From Chloroflexota bacterium (GTDB taxonomy: Bacteria; Chloroflexota; Anaerolineae; B4-G1): a stretch of DNA of 5,549 bases. The translations under genes were made by a program, and so were the position numbers. Below, piece after piece: positions 5,372 to 5,549 of the stretch. The stretch is from positions 1 through 5,549 of the forward strand of contig JAUVSX010000238.1 in assembly GCA_030596915.1 (NCBI GenBank). Direction: 5' to 3'. The notes beneath the pieces are model-generated. The model ran no database searches. It worked only from the letters and a program-made list of their open reading frames with translations, and was not told where the DNA came from. Positions within the stretch are counted from its first letter, which is position 1, and each line of letters begins with the position of its first letter.

Positions 5372-5549
5372 GCCGCGCGGCCAGCATCGTGATGTCATCG
5401 AACTGGTGTGCGCTGCCAATGTGATCCCACACGTTGACCCGGATACGCTCCAACAGAGCTGCCGCCGAAGGCGCTGGCTGGTCCAGCAACGATACGAGGC
5501 GCTCCATACTGAAGCTTTCGTCCTTCAGGTTCACAGCATCGGGCACGCC
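5328..5549 (-). CDS. SpoIIE/PP2C-type serine phosphatase, C-terminal end (partial)
   Basis: The last 73 residues of a gene that continues beyond the right edge. The visible part starts GVPDAVN, matching the DGVTDA-type segment of SpoIIE/RsbU phosphatases. It then has a helical stretch with ERLVSLL and ALLERI, and ends in HQFDDITMLAARR, the conserved metal-binding FDDIT strand that closes this domain. Such phosphatases usually dephosphorylate anti-sigma-factor antagonists in partner-switching pathways; any N-terminal sensor domain is out of view. The family normally ends right after the FDDIT strand. Here about 13 more residues (from about KRISEAENQRVSE) are translated from the octamer array, and the stop TGA (5330-5328) comes from a variant unit. 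The gene converges on hpnA, and no functional link is implied. Confidence 0.75.
   Translation of the reverse strand, partial: GVPDAVNLKDESFSMERLVSLLDQPAPSAAALLERIRVNVWDHIGSAHQFDDITMLAARRKRISEAENQRVSE

Noticed and set aside
4835..5419. Minus-strand open frame across the end of hpnA and the right array
   Set aside because: Antisense to hpnA and kept open by the stop-free array; the phosphatase is read in a different frame.

Overview
The window is high-GC bacterial DNA carrying one compact plus-strand operon of four genes. The end of a minus-strand gene converges on it from the right. The gene families, the GC-rich third codon positions and the 8-bp intergenic arrays fit a Chloroflexota-like organism. 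That placement is an inference: there is no rRNA or other marker gene in the window.

Layout. Positions 1-374 hold no convincing gene. They contain strong overlapping inverted repeats (131-223 and 202-270) and a tandem 8-bp array (289-336). The operon follows: a zinc-dependent medium-chain alcohol dehydrogenase (375-1616), a PLP class-III aminotransferase resembling HpnO (1636-3015), a membrane-anchored M28-fold metallohydrolase (3012-4211) and the hopanoid-associated SDR epimerase/reductase HpnA (4196-5185). The junctions are tight: a 19-nt gap holding a strong ribosome binding site, a 4-nt ATGA overlap, and a 16-nt overlap. The four genes are therefore almost certainly co-transcribed. Positions 5186-5315 are non-coding with two hairpins. 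A second 8-bp array (5316-5371) runs into the 3' end of a minus-strand SpoIIE/PP2C-type phosphatase that leaves the window at 5549.

How the genes may work together (inference). The dehydrogenase and transaminase together could convert an alcohol to a carbonyl and then to an amine, or the reverse. HpnA is an NAD(P)-dependent sugar or side-chain enzyme found in hopanoid loci. The third protein places an M28 zinc hydrolase at the membrane. This suggests tailoring of a membrane lipid or polyol head group, possibly an amino-polyol. No squalene-hopene cyclase, HpnH or HpnG lies in the window, so hopanoid synthesis is not shown.

The points most worth a second look are: the four-gene cassette; the M28 enzyme whose metal-site motifs are split by a transmembrane hairpin; the paired 8-bp arrays bracketing the operon, which are stop-free in all frames on one strand and stop-rich on the other; the phosphatase tail and stop codon made from array sequence; and the mutually exclusive hairpins upstream of the operon.
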